DNA of 20,775 bases from contig JARBJD010000720.1 in NCBI GenBank assembly GCA_033064195.1, forward strand, positions 1 to 20,775, written 5' to 3'. This document shows, piece by piece, positions 19,401 through 20,775 of this stretch. The notes beneath the pieces were generated by a model that was given only the letters and a program-made list of their open reading frames with translations, was not told where the DNA came from and ran no database searches. The position numbers and the translations under genes are program-made. Numbering within the stretch: the first letter of the stretch is position 1; every line of letters begins with the position of its first letter. The stretch is from Blattamonas nauphoetae (Eukaryota > Preaxostyla > Oxymonadida).

Positions 19401-20775
19401 TGCAGTTTCGCTGGATTCCGATCTCCTTCAAATGGATCAGTTGTTGGAGGGGTTGTGGGAATGGGGAAGTCTGTTGTGCTGAACACAGTGGACTTCAAGG
19501 ATTGTGTTTCCGAAGGTTCTGGAAATTGGATTTGGCTTGACATCCGTGGCTGTGGAGTTGAGACGAACATCGAAATGAAAAGAGTTGTTTCATCAGACAC
19601 GACAGCGCACGAGACATCGGATGTTGTGTTGCTGGGAATATCTTTGGGAAAAGTTGTTGTTGCATCGAAATGGGAAGGGTCGTTGTCGAACGTTGATGAG
19701 ATTGCGTTTTGGGGAGAAGATGTGGAACATGGACTTTCCTCGTCTCTGCTTGTGTATCTGCAGTCGATTGAGAGAACAGTTCTGATTGGAGGAGAACAAT
19801 GTGCCGATATTCCGAACTGTGGTCACTTTGGAGTGGGCTGTCCCTCGATTGGGAAAGGATATTCGCGGATCAATACAACCACAACACATCTTCTGAAAAT
19901 CTCGATTGGATCGTCAGTAACGATGGACGAGATTCTCTCTTTTGCATCAAACCAAAACATTGCTCTCTCTGGGATTGGCGAACAATCGCTTTCGATTGAT
20001 CCGAACAGTCAGATTGTGATTTCAAGTGGAAGTGTTTCTGTTTCGTCTCTCTCCTTCGTTGCGAAAGATGCCACATCTCGAACAGTCTCTGTCCTATCTG
20101 TGACGAGTGGAGCGTCTCTGTCTGTGTTATCATGCTCGTTCTCGGGATTCTCTCTCTCGGACTGCCCTGTTGTGAACCATCTCGGGGGAAGCGTGACGTT
20201 GGGAACAGTGTCGTTCTCAACGATTTGTCGTTCTGGAGGGAATGGAAGCTGCTTGAGCTCGAAATTGGAAAGTGGGATGAGTCTCTTGATTGATGGGATT
20301 GAACTGTCGGAGACATGTGTGAAGAATGGATATGGAGACGGATTGTTCATCTCATTCCCGTCCGACGCGTCTTCGTTCACAAAAGACGAGTTCGTGTTGA
20401 AGAATGTTGTGGAGAAAGGAAGGACGCGGAACGCTGAAGATGACTCGACGCCTCATCTTGTGTGGATTGTTGGAATTGACTTCTCAGGATGGATTTCGTT
20501 GAATGACGATCGTTTTGATTCTGTTGTGTCATTGGAATCATCGCCAAGTGACTGGATTTGGACTGAAGACATTGACATTTCGATCCAACTGGAAGCACCG
20601 CTTCTGTTCTACCTGTCGCCTCAAGAAGGACCAGTTGGGGTTGATGCAGCAGGGTATCCGATTGGTAAATGTGGATTTGAAGTGTGGTGCAAGACTATCT
20701 CTGATGCGATGAATCGCTTGAGTGCTGCGAACACGGACTCGATCATTCTTCATGAACTTTCAATCTCAAGTGAGC
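16443..20775 (+). CDS. Secreted beta-helix surface protein, continuation after the DIRS element; runs off the window
   Basis: Read in codons starting at 16443, the plus strand has no stop for about 1,444 codons to the right edge. There is no start codon at the beginning, as expected for the continuation of the gene begun at 9857: the ATCA junction brings both halves into the same frame. The protein is Ser/Gly/Val-rich, with many short beta-strand repeats (SSLSFIAE, SCSFSGF, SGSGSVIS). Five spaced Cys modules recur: NCGKYELPCLTI (about 16679), KCGQVQLPCSSL (18332), GCGDVTTPCQTL (19091), NCGHFGVGCPSI (19816) and KCGFEVWCKTI (20667), each heading a new beta-helix block. No membrane helix is reached. 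By analogy with the relic at 1-2112, an anchor and pseudokinase tail may follow beyond the window. No catalytic residues recognised; a surface or adhesion role is inferred. Confidence 0.85.
16896..17003 (+). repeat. Coding repeat unit A (copy 1 of a 108-bp module)
   Basis: Matches 20043-20150 at a spacing of exactly 3,147 bases (1,049 codons) without gaps, with identical runs such as GAGTGGAGCGTCTCTGTCTG. It encodes the motif SLSFIAE...GASLSVTSCSFSGF. A third, more diverged copy lies near 18545-18655 (LAFVAETS...SLSIDTCSFSGF). Confidence 0.8.
20043..20150 (+). repeat. Coding repeat unit A (copy 2)
   Basis: In-frame partner of 16896-17003, encoding SLSFVAKD...GASLSVLSCSFSGF. The nucleotide match is closer than among other modules of the protein, suggesting later duplication or gene conversion between blocks. 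Confidence 0.8.

Noticed and set aside
16649-20598. Minus-strand and off-frame open frames beneath the right half of the host gene (for example 19870-20316)
   Set aside because: The plus-strand frame from 16443 is continuous and protein-like over the whole stretch; these are its shadows.
1-20775. Alternative genetic code (TAA/TAG read as Gln, as in some oxymonads)
   Set aside because: The long intact host and element frames contain no internal TAA, TAG or TGA, and the relics fail through frame changes and a TGA as well as TAA/TAG.
1-20775. CRISPR array, tRNA, rRNA or bacterial operon
   Set aside because: No regularly spaced short repeats, cloverleaf-like sequence or rRNA motifs were noticed, and the gene content is eukaryotic.

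Overview
The window looks like genomic DNA of a unicellular eukaryote, most likely an anaerobic metamonad of the oxymonad type (Blattamonas-like). This rests on the host genes: very large, serine-rich, secreted beta-helix proteins with a membrane anchor and a degenerate kinase-like tail. I know this architecture from that group, and no other marker confirms it. No rRNA, tRNA, CRISPR array or bacterial operon was seen. Intact host frames contain none of TAA, TAG or TGA, so there is no sign of stop-codon reassignment.

Layout. Positions 1-2112 hold the decayed 3' part of one such surface-protein gene: beta-helix remnants, a membrane segment and a pseudokinase tail, with several frame changes. 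Positions 2113-3655 show no gene. Positions 3656-7650 are a transposon graveyard. It starts with a near-perfect 632-bp palindrome, followed by a broken Merlin/IS1595-type DDE transposase (+ strand) and a broken Crypton-like tyrosine recombinase (- strand). A second, much older relative of the palindrome follows, with an apparent Tc1/mariner-like fragment inside it. Positions 7651-9856 hold only weak relics (a charged coiled-coil remnant, a minus-strand open frame) and a 30-bp inverted repeat.

Positions 9857-12049 are the 5' part of an intact-looking surface-protein gene with a signal peptide. It is interrupted by a DIRS-type tyrosine-recombinase retrotransposon (about 12046-16445, minus strand) that looks whole: gag-like, RT/RNase H and tyrosine recombinase frames, 60-bp perfect inverted repeats, and an internal complementary region copying both outer ends. 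Beyond it the same host gene resumes in the matching frame at 16443 and stays open, without a start codon of its own, for about 1,444 codons to the window edge. The host gene therefore spans more than 2,170 codons and was probably split recently. Its missing 3' end should carry the membrane and pseudokinase parts that are visible, in decayed form, in the first gene.

Most notable points: the hidden 4.3-kb open frame to the right of the retroelement; the frame-matched ATCA junction of the insertion; the textbook DIRS complementary region; a tyrosine-recombinase frame that stays open far upstream through the RT region; and the giant palindrome with its diverged relative.
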